Below are positions 7,451 through 15,434 of a stretch of DNA of 64,000 bases, piece after piece. The DNA lies in assembly GCA_028687585.1 (NCBI GenBank), contig JAQTZV010000029.1, forward strand, positions 1-64,000, read 5' to 3'. Every line of letters begins with the position of its first letter. The stretch's first letter is position 1. The notes below the pieces were generated by a model. The model saw only the letters and a program-made list of their open reading frames with translations, was not told the origin of the DNA and did not search any database. The stretch is from Desulfuromonadaceae bacterium. GTDB taxonomy: Bacteria; Desulfobacterota; Desulfuromonadia; Geobacterales; Pseudopelobacteraceae. Both the position numbers and the translations under genes were made by a program.

Positions 7451-8785
7451 TTACTTTACTGCAGCAGCTTTCGCTTTCCCTGCCAGTACGGCCTGTTTTG
7501 CCCGGCGAATATACTGAACCAGCGGAATCTGGGCTGGACATACATAGACACATGAACCGCATTCGATGCAGCTCATAACGTTGGCCGTTTCAGCTTCATC
7601 CCACTTGTTCCGTTTTGCCAGCTTGACGATTGACGTCGGTTCCAGAAAGGCGGGACAGACATCGACACATTTGGCGCAGCGTACGCAGGGATATTCCGTG
7701 CGGCTCTGTCCTGTCGGCTTTGTTAACACCACAATTCCGGATGAACCCTTGACAATCGGGACATCAGGGGAAAAAACCGTCTTGCCCATCATCGGCCCGC
7801 CGGAGATGACCCGCTCAACTTCGCCGACAGTTCCGCCGCTCTGGGCAATCAGTTCACTGAAAAGCGTTCCGACCCGTGCCAGGTAGTTTGTCGGCTTTTG
7901 TACCGCATCGCCACTGACGGTCACATAGCGCTCGATCAGAGGAATGCCGAACTCTACCGCATCAGCAACCGCCGCCGCAGTACCGACGTTATTGACGATA
8001 ACCCCCACGGCAATCGGCAGTCCGCCGACGGGAACCTCCCGACCGGTACAGGCATAAATCAGCTGTTTTTCAGACCCCTGCGGATATTTTTCCTTCATGA
8101 CGACAACGCTGATAGCCGGGTTGGAGCGGGCTGCTTCCTGCAGCACCGCCACCGCATCCATTTTGTTGTCCTCAATAGCAATTACGCCGCGTCTGCAGCC
8201 GACGCATTTCATAATATAGCCGAGTCCCGCTACAATCCGGTCACTCTTTTCCAGCATCAGGCGATGGTCAGAGGTCAGATACGGCTCACACTCAACCCCG
8301 TTGAGGATGACGGTATCAGCGGATTTTCCTTCCACCGGTGAGTATTTGACGTGTGACGGGAAGGTGGCCCCCCCCATCCCGACGATACCGGCTTCGAGTA
8401 CGATCGCACGAATCTCATCAGGGGAAAGCTGCGCAGGATCCGGATGCGCCTTGATTGATTCATGCCACTCTTCCAACCGGTCGTTTTCAATAACGATGCA
8501 GGGCACAAAACTGCCGCCGGGGTGCTCCATGACCTCAATTGCCGCAACGCTGCCGCTAACGGTGGCGTGTATCGGGGATGATACGAAGTTTTTTACATCA
8601 CCAATGCATTGCCCCTTTTTCACCCGGTCGCCCACATGTACCAGCGGAGCGCAGGCGGCACCGATGTGCTGGGAGAGCGGAATATAGAGCTTGTCCGGCA
8701 CGGCGGCAACGGTTGTTGTCGCTTGAGAGGTCAGCTCCTTGTGTCCTGTGACGTGGATCCCGCCCTTAAACGTCGCTTTGCTCAT
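7451..8785 (-). CDS. rnfC: Rnf complex subunit C (NADH dehydrogenase-like)
   Basis: RnfC is the peripheral subunit that binds NADH/FMN and two 4Fe-4S clusters and exchanges electrons with NAD+. The 444-residue protein shows the N-terminal KGGIHV motif, the central Rossmann-like GMGGATFPSHVK and NGVECEPYLTSDHRLM motifs, and two cluster motifs, CVRCAKCVDVCP and CIECGSCVYVCP. I chose the ATG at 8785 because AGGAG lies 9 nt upstream. A frame extended to 8869 has no ribosome-binding site and adds residues atypical of RnfC. A TTGACA at 8925-8930 could be a -35 box, but its -10 partner is poor. This is the first gene of the rnf operon. Confidence 0.95.
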   Translation of the reverse strand: MSKATFKGGIHVTGHKELTSQATTTVAAVPDKLYIPLSQHIGAACAPLVHVGDRVKKGQCIGDVKNFVSSPIHATVSGSVAAIEVMEHPGGSFVPCIVIENDRLEEWHESIKAHPDPAQLSPDEIRAIVLEAGIVGMGGATFPSHVKYSPVEGKSADTVILNGVECEPYLTSDHRLMLEKSDRIVAGLGYIMKCVGCRRGVIAIEDNKMDAVAVLQEAARSNPAISVVVMKEKYPQGSEKQLIYACTGREVPVGGLPIAVGVIVNNVGTAAAVADAVEFGIPLIERYVTVSGDAVQKPTNYLARVGTLFSELIAQSGGTVGEVERVISGGPMMGKTVFSPDVPIVKGSSGIVVLTKPTGQSRTEYPCVRCAKCVDVCPAFLEPTSIVKLAKRNKWDEAETANVMSCIECGSCVYVCPAQIPLVQYIRRAKQAVLAGKAKAAAVK

Positions 8786-8955
8786 ACGTTTTTGCTCCTG
8801 AATAATATTCTGCTCTCGTCTGCTGTTATCAAACCGCATGTATGACATCGGCACGCGCATTTTCCCCATACCATAGTCAATAATCCGGTTATTCGGTATT
8901 TAAGTACTGTATTACTTGATTGCTTGTCAATGCAAAATTTATAAAAAGTATAATG

Positions 8956-9771
8956 TTAGGCTCCACCGGCCAAAAAGCAGTCTATATACATCAGCAAAGA
9001 TAAAAAAGCCAGTACAACTCCACCGCACAGTATATCGACTGAGGAAAACCGCAATGGATTCATGCGCGTCCGCTCCGCGCAGGCCCCATAACATCTGGCA
9101 TCCATCGCTGTCGCCAGGGCATCTCCCCTGCGTACAACACCCGCAAACAGCGGTATCACAAGCGGCAGACAGCTTCTGGCTCGTTGCAGCATTGTGCCGT
9201 TGGAAAAATCACGTGAGATCTCTGCATGATTTTTGAGCAGCTGTTTTGCTTCTTCGACAATTACCGGAATAAAGCGGAGTGCCAGTGACATCATCATGGC
9301 AATTTCGCCGACCGGAACACCGAAACGCTGTAACGGCTTCATCAGCCACTGCAGTCCATCCATCATGGTGAGCGGCGTTGTGGTGACGGTAAGTAACGAG
9401 GTTCCGTTAATAAGTACGGTAAGGCGCAGAATCATCAATAGTGATCGACCGGCGCCATCCCGGGATACGAAGCTCAGAATGCCGCTTTCGGCCAACGCGG
9501 GCCCGCCACCGAAAAAGAGGTGTGTTATTGCAGTAATGGAAGCAAGGTAGACAATCGGCTTGAGACCGCGCAGAGAGTGACGTAGCGGCCTGCCGGCACG
9601 CTGAGCTATGCCGAAGCTGCACAGCAGCAGCAGGATCAGTGATTGAGGGGTATGCACGGTATACACAATTACGGAGAAAATCAGGGCCAATATAATTTTG
9701 GTCCGGGGGTCACAACGGTGCAGCAGAGAGGTGCCGGAAATATAGCGACCATGTGACAGAGCATTCAGCAT
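8956..9771 (-). CDS. ecfT: Energy-coupling factor transporter transmembrane protein EcfT
   Basis: EcfT is the membrane coupling subunit of ECF-type vitamin/metal importers. The 271-residue protein has the CbiQ-like arrangement of membrane helices, an N-terminal HRCDPRTKIIL segment, and a C-terminal coupling helix with ALATAMDARCYGA, matching the A-R-G/C-type motif that contacts the ATPase. It overlaps ecfA by 7 bp. No S-component gene is adjacent, so the substrate is unknown. The Gx protein at 1.8-2.3 kb is S-component-like but belongs to another operon. A solitary or shared ECF module is likely. Confidence 0.85.
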   Translation of the reverse strand: MLNALSHGRYISGTSLLHRCDPRTKIILALIFSVIVYTVHTPQSLILLLLCSFGIAQRAGRPLRHSLRGLKPIVYLASITAITHLFFGGGPALAESGILSFVSRDGAGRSLLMILRLTVLINGTSLLTVTTTPLTMMDGLQWLMKPLQRFGVPVGEIAMMMSLALRFIPVIVEEAKQLLKNHAEISRDFSNGTMLQRARSCLPLVIPLFAGVVRRGDALATAMDARCYGACAERTRMNPLRFSSVDILCGGVVLAFLSLLMYIDCFLAGGA

Positions 9772-10472
9772 GAAGTCTCATTTCTCAGCGTCATACCAGT
9801 GCGGACAAGTCGACCGTTTTTGAGCAGAATGGTGGTGTCTGCAGTGATGCGCTCTTCCGTTTCATGTGCGATAATGAACACGGTCACTCCGGTCTCGCGG
9901 TTGAGGCGCTGCAGCAGCAGCATGATTTCTATAGCGTCGGCCGGTTCCAGTCCAGCTGTTGCTTCATCAAGGACGATGCAGGATGGTTGCATGGCCAGAA
10001 TCGCCGCCAGTGAAACTTTCAGCTGTTGAGATCTGCTCAATAGATGTGGCGAGACATCTGCATAGTCACTCATGCCGACGGTCTGTAGCGCATCAAGGAC
10101 CCTCTCCCGAATGATTGCAGCGGCCAACCCGAGATTCTCCGGGCCGAAAGCGACATCTTCGGCAACTGTTGTGCCGAGTATCTGGTTTTCAGGCTCCTGA
10201 AAAATAATTCCTACCCGCCTGCGAATTTCCCAGCGCCAATCCGGATCCCGCGTATTAATTCCATCGACCAGAATAACGCCGCTGGTCGGCAGCAGTAAGC
10301 CATTGAGCATTCTGGCCAGTGTTGATTTTCCGGATCTGTTCCCCCCTCTCAACAGAACAAATTCGCCGCTGGGGATGTTGAGCGAAATATGATCAAGCAG
10401 AGTGACACGATCAGGATCCTCTCCTGGTGAAACATATGAAAAAGTGATGTCATTAATTTCTATGGTCATCAT
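9765..10472 (-). CDS. ECF transporter ATPase EcfA/CbiO-like, variant signature motif
   Basis: This 235-residue ABC ATPase has Walker A GGNRSGKST (about 43-51), a Q-loop in IIFQEPENQI, Walker B CIVLDEATAGL and an H-switch in IIAHE. The family signature LSGGQ reads LSRSQ, with LSRSQQLKVSLAAILAMQP where most CbiO proteins have LSGGQKQRVAIAGVLAMRP. The D-loop is GLEP rather than GLDP. ECF modules usually have two ATPases; only one is present here, so it would have to homodimerise or pair with a remote subunit. No clear ribosome-binding site precedes the double ATG. It begins 29 bp after the AEC carrier gene. Confidence 0.85.
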   Translation of the reverse strand: MMTIEINDITFSYVSPGEDPDRVTLLDHISLNIPSGEFVLLRGGNRSGKSTLARMLNGLLLPTSGVILVDGINTRDPDWRWEIRRRVGIIFQEPENQILGTTVAEDVAFGPENLGLAAAIIRERVLDALQTVGMSDYADVSPHLLSRSQQLKVSLAAILAMQPSCIVLDEATAGLEPADAIEIMLLLQRLNRETGVTVFIIAHETEERITADTTILLKNGRLVRTGMTLRNETSC

Positions 10473-10501
10473 AGTGATTTCATTTTGCGCTCTGAGTGAG
10501 G

Positions 10502-11404
10502 TTAGAGTTGGGTAAGCCAGTAGAAGAGCGGCAGTGTCGCGAAAGAGAGAAGCAGTCCGAGTCCGACAAGAGCGGCTGAAAGTTCGGCATCCATTCCCGC
10601 AACTACCGCCAATGCTCCGGCAGTAACCATGGGAGGCATGCCGCTCTCGATTATGGAGACATCAACAGCAAGTCCCCGTAATGCCAGCAGTCGACAGATC
10701 AGAAGCGCTGCCAGTGGCGCCAGGACGAGTTTCAATACAAGCCCGAGAGCGAGCGGAGCCCGCAACGTGGGTTTCAAACCGAAATTCAACTGGAAGCCGA
10801 TAGCGGTCATGACCAATGGTGTTAACGTGCCCGATGTTGTCAGCAATATTCGCTCGAAAGGGATCGGGTACTTCCAGGGGAGGAGGGCAAGGCCGGCAGC
10901 CAGTGCTACTGAAGGGGGGAACAACAGCACCCTCCGGGCAACCGCCTGAACGCTGACGACCCCCTCTTTCCCATACAGAGCCAGCACAAGGGAGCCATAG
11001 GTAGCGAAGATTAACATGGTGCCGAACTGATCGTACACGATAAGGTGCCGTATACCGGTCTCACCATAAAATGCCTGGATAATGGGTACTCCCATAAAGG
11101 AGGTATTGCCGATCGGCACGACAAGCAACAGCACACCTACTGCGGAACGGGGCCATTCGAGAAGGCGTGCTGCCACAAAAATCAGGGAGGCAGAGAGGAT
11201 CAGGGCACCCCAGGCAACACCAATCGGCTTGACGATATCACCACTGAAGGCTATTTGCGGGACTTTTAGCAGAATTACCGCCGGCAGCGACACATACAAT
11301 GCAAACATGTTGAGGACTCTGACGGTTTCCGGCGGAAAGGCTTCAAGTCGCCGAAACAGCATCCCTAACGATACAAAAACAGCTATTAATATAAAGTTAT
11401 CCAT
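10502..11404 (-). CDS. AEC (auxin efflux carrier) family transporter
   Basis: This 300-residue membrane protein has about ten helices in two repeats. The family signature is visible: LNMFALYVSLPAVIL near residues 31-45 and PIGNTSFMGVPII in the first repeat, with VIESGMPPMVTAGALA in the second. Bacterial AEC proteins commonly export malate, malonate or other organic acids. Its place between the ECF genes and the TRAP operon suggests carboxylate traffic, but its strand and spacing fit cotranscription with ecfA and ecfT. The substrate is not determinable from sequence. Confidence 0.85.
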   Translation of the reverse strand: MDNFILIAVFVSLGMLFRRLEAFPPETVRVLNMFALYVSLPAVILLKVPQIAFSGDIVKPIGVAWGALILSASLIFVAARLLEWPRSAVGVLLLVVPIGNTSFMGVPIIQAFYGETGIRHLIVYDQFGTMLIFATYGSLVLALYGKEGVVSVQAVARRVLLFPPSVALAAGLALLPWKYPIPFERILLTTSGTLTPLVMTAIGFQLNFGLKPTLRAPLALGLVLKLVLAPLAALLICRLLALRGLAVDVSIIESGMPPMVTAGALAVVAGMDAELSAALVGLGLLLSFATLPLFYWLTQL

Positions 11405-11491
11405 TGCCGCCGAATGTACCTGATCATTTTTGTGAAGGGAAATATTTTTTGTCGAACAGCAGCATCAGCGCGTATATCCGGGTGTGACGAC

Positions 11492-11527
11492 AAAAAAACG
11501 TGGTTGGCGTATTGCTCCGCCAACCAC
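11492..11527 (-). terminator. Rho-independent terminator of the TRAP operon
   Basis: A perfect 10-bp stem (GTGGTTGGCG at 11500-11509 pairing with 11518-11527) with an 8-nt loop is followed on the minus strand by G and seven T. It sits 24 bp after the dctP stop. Confidence 0.85.
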
Positions 11528-11550
11528 ATCACTGCAATAAATATTACGGA

Positions 11551-12648
11551 TTACTTGAAATTTGCCATGGTCTCTTTGACCGGTACCGTGATTTTTTTGT
11601 ACTCTGCTACGTATTTCAGCTCCTGTTTCTTGTATTTGCCCGCATCCCAATCCTTTCTGAATTGCACGGCATCGTTAACCCAAGCTGCTCCTGCAACAGA
11701 GCGGCCTTTATCGTACATCGGCAACAGGGCCTTTTCAAATACGCTTCTTTCGGCTTTTGTCAGGACATGAACCTTCATTCCTTTTGTTTTCAGTTTAGCG
11801 ATGAAATCGTCGTCGCACTCGCGATTTAATTTACGCTGGAAAGCGCTGACTTCAACTGCGGTATCTTCCATTATTTTACGGATGTCAGCAGGGAGAGCAT
11901 TCCATTTTCTTTTGTTTACCTTCATGATCATGACGTTGTAAGTGTGCTGATCCTGGGTCATCCATGGCTGTGACTCATACATCTTGGCCGAGTAGATATT
12001 GACGGAAGGGTTTTCCTGACCATCGATAACTTTCTGCAGCAGCGCGTTGGGGAGTTCAGGATAGGCCATCGGTGTGGGACTGCCTCCCATGGTAGATATC
12101 AATCCCATGTACATCGGGCTCTCCATGACCCGGATTTTTTGTCCGCTGATGTCTGCAGGAGACTTGATTTCCTTCTTGCTGGAAGTGAAATTTCTCCAGC
12201 CGTTTTCGAGGTATGCAACACCATGGATTCCTTTGCGATCGAGCAGCGCCAGCAGTTTTTTTCCCTGCTCGCCGTCCAGATATGTGTAGGCCGCTTCATA
12301 GGTAGGGAACAGGAACGGCAGATCAAGCACCTGGAATTCCGGTGCAAAGCCGGCTATGGCGCCGGTTGTAGTGAAGGACATCTCAATAGTGCCAAGCTGA
12401 ACCCCTTCGATAATGGCACGTTCGCCGCCCAACTGTCCGGCCGGAAATACCTTGATTTCTACTTGTCCGTTGGTGCGCTGGCTGACGAGTTCAGCGAATT
12501 TCTTGGCGCCGACGTCTATCGGGGTGCCTGCGGTGATAACATGGGCCAGCTTGAAAGAATACTTTGGGGCGGCAAAAGCCGGGACGGCAACCAGAGTAGC
12601 GGCTGCAAGCATCAGTACGGACATCAGACTCTTCTTGCAATTTTTCAT
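11551..12648 (-). CDS. dctP: TRAP transporter substrate-binding protein DctP
   Basis: This periplasmic receptor of a TRAP transporter captures a carboxylate such as a C4-dicarboxylate or 2-hydroxyacid. The 365-residue precursor has a clear signal peptide (residues 1-26, cleavage after AFA) and a DctP domain with LAHVITAGTPID, FPAGQLGGERAIIEGVQLG and GQKIRVMESPMY. The ATG at 12648 has AGGAGG six bases upstream, so an in-frame open stretch reaching 13164 is not part of the protein. It lies 89 bp after dctM and precedes a strong terminator. Higher expression than the membrane genes would be normal for a binding protein; the separate strong ribosome-binding site fits that. Confidence 0.93.
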   Translation of the reverse strand: MKNCKKSLMSVLMLAAATLVAVPAFAAPKYSFKLAHVITAGTPIDVGAKKFAELVSQRTNGQVEIKVFPAGQLGGERAIIEGVQLGTIEMSFTTTGAIAGFAPEFQVLDLPFLFPTYEAAYTYLDGEQGKKLLALLDRKGIHGVAYLENGWRNFTSSKKEIKSPADISGQKIRVMESPMYMGLISTMGGSPTPMAYPELPNALLQKVIDGQENPSVNIYSAKMYESQPWMTQDQHTYNVMIMKVNKRKWNALPADIRKIMEDTAVEVSAFQRKLNRECDDDFIAKLKTKGMKVHVLTKAERSVFEKALLPMYDKGRSVAGAAWVNDAVQFRKDWDAGKYKKQELKYVAEYKKITVPVKETMANFK

Positions 12649-12737
12649 TTTGTACCTCCTATGGGTTTTGTACTGCCTGGTTAAAGGGAACACACCTCTC
12701 TGTAACTTTTCATCAGGTCTGTGACGGGTTACCTCCT

Positions 12738-14039
12738 TTATGGTTTTGATGGGCCTGAAAGCAGGTCGGGAAGCCAGGTTGAAAAACTCGGTATGTACGT
12801 GTAAACAAATAGCAGAATAAACATGGCTATGATGAACGGCATAGTAGCCTTGACCACCCTGCCGAGCGGGAATTTGGTCATACCGGAGGCAACGAACAGA
12901 TTCAGGCCGAGCGGCGGCGTCAACATTCCCAATTCCAGATTGTAGATCATGATAATGCCGAAATGGATCGGGTTGATGTTCATCTTCATGACGATCGGGT
13001 AGAACAGCGGCGCAAGTACCAGGATGGCAGAATTCGGTTCCATGAAGCAGCCGACGATCAGCAGCAGAACGTTGACCGCCACCAGAAACATCCATGGTTC
13101 TGGAGCGACGGAAATAATCCATTCGGCGACGTTCTGTGGGATACTTTCGCTGGTCAGGTACCAACTGAAGGCGTTCGCTGAAATGATGATGAACATGATC
13201 ATGGCCGAAACGGAAGCTGATGAGGTCAGGATGTCGATATAATCTTTGAGCTGTATATCCCGGTAGATGAAACTGCCGACAATGGCACTGTATACCACCG
13301 CAACTGCGGCGGCTTCAGTCGGTGTAAATATGCCGCTGTAGATACCGCCAAGAACAATCAGCGGCATCATCAGTCCCCAGAAACCTTCTTTCATGGAAGC
13401 TGCAATTTCTTTAACATCTGCTTTGGTCTCGCCGTTTGCCTGACCAAACCCCCCTTTTTTCGCGGCGAAAAAGCACATGCCGGCGAAAACAGCAGCTGTC
13501 ATAAGTCCGGGAACAACGCCTGCCATAAATAATTTACCGATAGGTTCACCGGTGGCGAGAGCGTAGACCACCATCGGTATGGACGGCGGAATCATAATCC
13601 CCAGTGATCCCGCAGAAGTAATAACGCCGATGGAGTATTTGTCGTCATAGTTTGCCTTCTGCAGAGCCGGTATCATGATGGCGCCAATGGCGGCTACCGT
13701 AGCTGGTGATGAACCGGAAATTGCGGCAAAAAAGGCACAGGCTGCGGTAGCCGCAATAGCCAGACCGCCCGACATGCCGCCAAACAGGGCAGTCGCTACT
13801 CTGATCAATCGCCGGGAAATGCCTCCGGCGGTCATGATGTTACCGGAAAGGACGAAGAACGGAATTGCCATCAGGGTAAAGGAGTCGGCAGAACTGAACA
13901 TCTGCTGGATGATAACAAGCAGTGGCACATCACTGAAAAAGTATAACGAGAGCATAACCGTGCCAACCATCGCAACGGCGATCGGAGTCCCTGTTGCAAG
14001 AATGCCCGCAAGAATTATGAAGACAATGGCACTGTTCAT
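12738..14039 (-). CDS. dctM: TRAP transporter large permease DctM
   Basis: The 433-residue large membrane subunit has about 12-13 helices and forms the sodium-driven transport channel. Family segments include GTPIAVAMVGTVML, PFFVLSGNIMTAGGISRRLI, AISGSSPATVAAIGAIMIPAL, LGIMIPPSIPMVVYAL and LTPPLGLNLFV. The start at 14039 overlaps the dctQ stop (ATGA), with GAGGTG upstream. A longer frame would need a TTG codon at 14057 and lacks support. It carries an exact AGGAGGTAA just past its stop codon, with no start codon at a normal distance. Confidence 0.94.
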   Translation of the reverse strand: MNSAIVFIILAGILATGTPIAVAMVGTVMLSLYFFSDVPLLVIIQQMFSSADSFTLMAIPFFVLSGNIMTAGGISRRLIRVATALFGGMSGGLAIAATAACAFFAAISGSSPATVAAIGAIMIPALQKANYDDKYSIGVITSAGSLGIMIPPSIPMVVYALATGEPIGKLFMAGVVPGLMTAAVFAGMCFFAAKKGGFGQANGETKADVKEIAASMKEGFWGLMMPLIVLGGIYSGIFTPTEAAAVAVVYSAIVGSFIYRDIQLKDYIDILTSSASVSAMIMFIIISANAFSWYLTSESIPQNVAEWIISVAPEPWMFLVAVNVLLLIVGCFMEPNSAILVLAPLFYPIVMKMNINPIHFGIIMIYNLELGMLTPPLGLNLFVASGMTKFPLGRVVKATMPFIIAMFILLFVYTYIPSFSTWLPDLLSGPSKP

Positions 14040-14581
14040 TGCTGCCCACCTCTGCAATTTTTGTTAATTTCTTCTGAGTGCTCGCTTGCGCAGATTGCAA
14101 ACTCGGCTTGTTCAGGAATGGTAAACAACTTTATGATGTTATGGATGAAGTGAATGATGCTGAGCGAAAGTCCGACCGGCATGGCGATATAGGGGATGTA
14201 CATCGGAATCCGCATGGCGGGAGAAAGCTGTTCATACTCCATGGTTTCCTTGATGAAATCGATACTCGAGTAGACTAGAATTGCGATGACGACAACGCCG
14301 ATGAGGTTCAAGAGAACCTCGGAGGCCAACTTGAGTTTGTGAGGAAGAAAGCGAATGATGGCGTCCACCCCGATATGCTGATTTTTGCGGACACCGATCG
14401 CCACGCCGATGAAAATTGACCAGACTACCAGGAAGCGGGACAGTTCCTCGGACCAGATCGGGGTATAGCTGAAGCCGTACCTCGAAACGACGTTGCCGAA
14501 TACCAGTAGAGAGACAGTTGTCATCGATAGTACTGCAATACTGTTTTCGATCCATTCAAGCGGCTTGATCAGTTTATTCAT
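14036..14581 (-). CDS. dctQ: TRAP transporter small permease DctQ
   Basis: The 181-residue small membrane subunit has four helices. It bears the DctQ pattern: NVVSRYGFSYTPIWSEELSRF (near residues 30-50) and VRKNQHIGVD just after. It is the first gene of the dctQ-dctM-dctP operon and is divergent from the lactate oxidation genes across a 304-bp spacer that holds promoters for both directions. The 4-bp overlap with dctM implies coupled translation. Confidence 0.92.
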   Translation of the reverse strand: MNKLIKPLEWIENSIAVLSMTTVSLLVFGNVVSRYGFSYTPIWSEELSRFLVVWSIFIGVAIGVRKNQHIGVDAIIRFLPHKLKLASEVLLNLIGVVVIAILVYSSIDFIKETMEYEQLSPAMRIPMYIPYIAMPVGLSLSIIHFIHNIIKLFTIPEQAEFAICASEHSEEINKNCRGGQQ

Positions 14582-14660
14582 GGTGGATCCTTTTAAAAGT
14601 TTCGTAACTTCAAAAATAGTTATATCAGCAACAAATATGTTTTCAATACACTGTTTCGTA

Positions 14661-14701
14661 AATGTGTCTTACCAATTATTCTTTTTTCAAGTTGCTGTCA
14701 A
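14661..14701 (-). promoter_or_regulatory. Promoter with GntR/FadR-like operator for dctQMP
   Basis: On the minus strand TTGACA (14696-14701) is followed after 18 bp by AATTGGTAAGACACATT (14661-14677), the same half-site and nearly the same spacing as upstream of glcD. A -10 candidate AATAAT lies 15 bp after the -35. The palindrome matches AATTGGT-N3-ACCAATT at 12 of 14 defined positions. Confidence 0.55.
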
Positions 14702-14808
14702 GATATTTTTTATACTTTATAAAAAACCTTGTTGACAGAGGGTTTATGATGCTTTACGCTAAAGCTTACCTTTGGCTATACAAATTTTTTTTACATGATT
14801 ACCTGTTT

Positions 14809-14850
14809 ACCAGTTTAGAGTATTGGCTATGAAATAAGATTAAATATAAA
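14809..14850 (+). promoter_or_regulatory. Probable promoter of lutC-lutBA
   Basis: TTGGCT (14823-14828), 16 bp, then TATAAA (14845-14850) is a reasonable sigma-70 promoter 35 bp before the lutC ATG. Just upstream, ACCAGTT (14809-14815) resembles one half of the operator found before glcD and dctQ; the other half is not recognisable. A further TTGACA at 14732-14737 lacks a good -10. Confidence 0.4.
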
Positions 14851-14885
14851 AAGGGTATATGACTGAAGAGTGAGGGGTGGGAACT

Positions 14886-15434
14886 ATGTACCAGCAATTT
14901 AAAATCAGGGCAGAAGGTGTCAGTGCCGAGGTGTATCACTTTGTAACGAAAGAAGCGGCACTGGATCATGTAATCAATTTTTTGCAGGCAGATGGGTTGG
15001 CTGACACCTCTGGTGCTCTGGCAGTGTGGGCGGAATGTTCGTTTCTGGACGGAATCGACCGGGATGCTTTACGTAAGATCGCAGGTTTGAAATTTGAGGT
15101 CACACGCGAACTGGCGGCACAGGCCCGTTTCGGTATAAGCCAGATGGAATGGGCGTTGGCAGACACCGGTTCTCTCGCCCAAAACTCTACCGCCATTGAA
15201 CAACGCCTTGTTTCTTCGCTCCCCAGTATTCATATTGCGCTTGTGCCGACAAACGGCATACTACCGGATATGCCGACACTTCTTTCCCGGGTGCATCCTG
15301 CAGAGTGCCGGTATCTCGCCATGATAACCGGTCCGAGCCGGACAGCGGATATTGAACGGGTACTGACGATTGGCGTACATGGTCCAGACCGGCTGGTTAT
15401 CATTTTTGTTGATGAATTGGGAGGTGGTTGCTAA
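14886..15434 (+). CDS. lutC: LUD-domain lactate utilisation protein (LutC/LldG type)
   Basis: This 182-residue LUD-domain protein is the small subunit of the iron-sulfur L-lactate oxidation complex. The C-terminal half shows the family core: SLPSIHIALVPTNGILPD, ITGPSRTADIE and GVHGPDRLVIIFVD. The ATG at 14886 with GAGGGG upstream is preferred over a GTG at 14877. It runs straight into the next gene: its TAA and that gene's ATG share one base (TAATG). The pair corresponds to the lldG-lldEF arrangement of sulfate and metal reducers. Confidence 0.9.
   Translation: MYQQFKIRAEGVSAEVYHFVTKEAALDHVINFLQADGLADTSGALAVWAECSFLDGIDRDALRKIAGLKFEVTRELAAQARFGISQMEWALADTGSLAQNSTAIEQRLVSSLPSIHIALVPTNGILPDMPTLLSRVHPAECRYLAMITGPSRTADIERVLTIGVHGPDRLVIIFVDELGGGC

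Noticed and set aside
8786..8869. Longer rnfC start at 8869
   Set aside because: No ribosome-binding site, and the added residues are not conserved in RnfC; the internal ATG at 8785 has AGGAG.
12649..13164. N-terminal extension of DctP to a 537-residue protein
   Set aside because: The extension runs antisense-like through dctM, has no signal peptide at its start, and the ATG at 12648 has an ideal ribosome-binding site and signal sequence.
14799..14815. Third full operator before lutC
   Set aside because: Only the ACCAGTT half fits; the other half (TTACCTG) does not match the glcD and dctQ sites, so it is recorded only as a half-site.
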